DNA of 8,383 bases, taken from NCBI GenBank assembly GCA_013696945.1, contig JACCXQ010000336.1, positions 1-8,383 on the forward strand, written 5' to 3'. The notes under the pieces were generated by a model that was not told the origin of the DNA, did no database searches, and saw nothing but the letters and a program-made list of their open reading frames with translations. Source of the stretch: Chloroflexota bacterium. Lineage in GTDB: Bacteria; Chloroflexota; Limnocylindria; Limnocylindrales; CSP1-4. Both the position numbers and the translations under genes were made by a program. Positions 7,837-8,383 of the stretch are shown here, in pieces (position 1 is the stretch's first letter; every line of letters starts with the position of its first letter).

Positions 7837-8383
7837 TCAGCCCTGCGGTGTCCCACACCGGCGGCAGAACCGAGCGGAGCCGGACAACGGCAGCCCGCAA
7901 CTGCCACACGGGCGGATCGCCGAGCCAGCACGCGGCGTTGCGCCAGGGTTCGGTGGCGAAGCCGTGGCGACGGGTGGCATCTGTTGCCGCATCTGGAGCG
8001 GCACCTGCGGCGGTGGGGCGTTCGGTGCGTCGAGACCGGCTGGCCGGGCGACCGGCGGCTGGTAGACGGGGGTTCGCGGTGGCCACACGGAGGGTGCCGA
8101 GACTTCGGGACCCGACGGGTCGGGTGCGGTGATCCGCCATGCGATCGGCGGAGGTGGAGGAGCTACCCGCGCTGGTTCCGGTCCTGGCTCGGTGACGCGG
8201 ACGGGCTCGGGCTCGGCCGCGACGGGCTCCACCTCCGCCTCAGCGACCACGACAGGCTCGGATCCGGCCTCGGCAACAGCGACGGACTCCTCCTCCGCCT
8301 CGGCGACCGCGACAGGCACCGGATCCGCGTTCGCCTCGGCAACGACGGGCTCGGGCGCGACCTGGACGGCCTCAGCCTCGGGC
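7837..8383 (-). CDS. Disordered Ala/Glu/Pro/Val-rich protein with C-terminal zinc ribbon (5' end outside window)
   Basis: The leftward frame is open from the stop at 7837-7839 to the window edge, so the start and N-terminus are missing; 181 residues are visible. A GTG at 8319 is inside the repeat region and has no reason to be the start. The visible N-terminal part is imperfect repeats of the AVAEAEE/SEPVVVAEAE type, then a Pro-rich stretch (a PPPPP run, then PPRTPVYQPP) with a short RITAPDPSGPE segment, then a Gln/Met/Pro linker. The last 26 residues hold CGSCGLPLSGSARFCRRCG, a Cys4 zinc-ribbon of the type found at ends of many bacterial membrane or secreted-system proteins. The function is not recognisable; the missing N-terminus may hold the main domain. 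It converges on the YihY-type gene with one base between stops. Confidence 0.75.
   Translation of the reverse strand, partial: PEAEAVQVAPEPVVAEANADPVPVAVAEAEEESVAVAEAGSEPVVVAEAEVEPVAAEPEPVRVTEPGPEPARVAPPPPPIAWRITAPDPSGPEVSAPSVWPPRTPVYQPPVARPAGLDAPNAPPPQVPLQMRQQMPPVATASPPNPGATPRAGSAIRPCGSCGLPLSGSARFCRRCGTPQG
8233..8352 (-). repeat. 60-bp imperfect tandem repeat in the zinc-ribbon gene
   Basis: Two units, 8233-8292 and 8293-8352, both begin CTCCGCCTC(A/G)GCGACC on the plus strand and align well with small whole-codon shifts. The period is 20 codons, encoding Ala/Glu/Val/Pro-rich units. Shorter relatives of the same motif continue on both sides. Confidence 0.65.

Noticed and set aside
7848..8132. 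94-residue rightward frame opposite the zinc-ribbon gene
   Set aside because: It is the shadow of the leftward frame, which has a clear Cys4 ribbon at its end.
8233..8352. Repeats near the right edge as a CRISPR array
   Set aside because: The units are imperfect, adjoin without spacers, keep codon phase and encode a low-complexity protein.

Overview
The window is GC-rich, with strong third-position G/C bias, GTG starts alongside ATG, and many genes packed tightly on one strand. Together with a T-box leader in front of valS, this suggests an uncultured-type Chloroflexota or an actinobacterium-like lineage. No taxonomic marker in the window settles it, so the organism call is inference.

Layout, left to right. 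Positions 1-244 hold no convincing gene, only a small palindrome and a related half-repeat. A dienelactone-hydrolase-family gene runs leftward (245-1201) and has an Ala/Glu/Pro repeat inserted near its N-terminus. It is divergent from a rightward block that begins with a roughly 240-nt leader RNA and valyl-tRNA synthetase (1523-4282). I read the leader as a complete T-box riboswitch: Stem I with AGUA, AG-bulge and GNUG motifs, a GUC specifier, a UGGU acceptor-binding bulge, and mutually exclusive antiterminator and terminator. After valS come an MFS permease (4326-5543) and, 63 nt later, a compact four-gene run: a zinc-ribbon protein (5607-6269), an FmdB-type zinc-ribbon protein (6276-6653), an 81-residue helix-turn-helix protein (6655-6900) and a YihY/BrkB membrane protein (6897-7835). 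Gaps in this run are 6 nt, 1 nt and a 4-nt ATGA overlap, so it is probably one operon. A leftward gene for a disordered Ala/Glu/Pro/Val-rich protein with a C-terminal zinc ribbon (7837 to beyond 8383) converges on it with one base between the stop codons.

How it fits together. The best-supported regulatory logic is that uncharged tRNA-Val (anticodon GAC, end ACCA) stabilises the leader antiterminator and allows valS expression. Whether read-through also reaches the MFS gene depends on a hairpin at 4285-4318. The four-gene run has no recognisable shared pathway. Three of the eight proteins carry treble-cleft or ribbon-like Cys4 motifs. I see no CRISPR array, insertion sequence, tRNA or rRNA gene.
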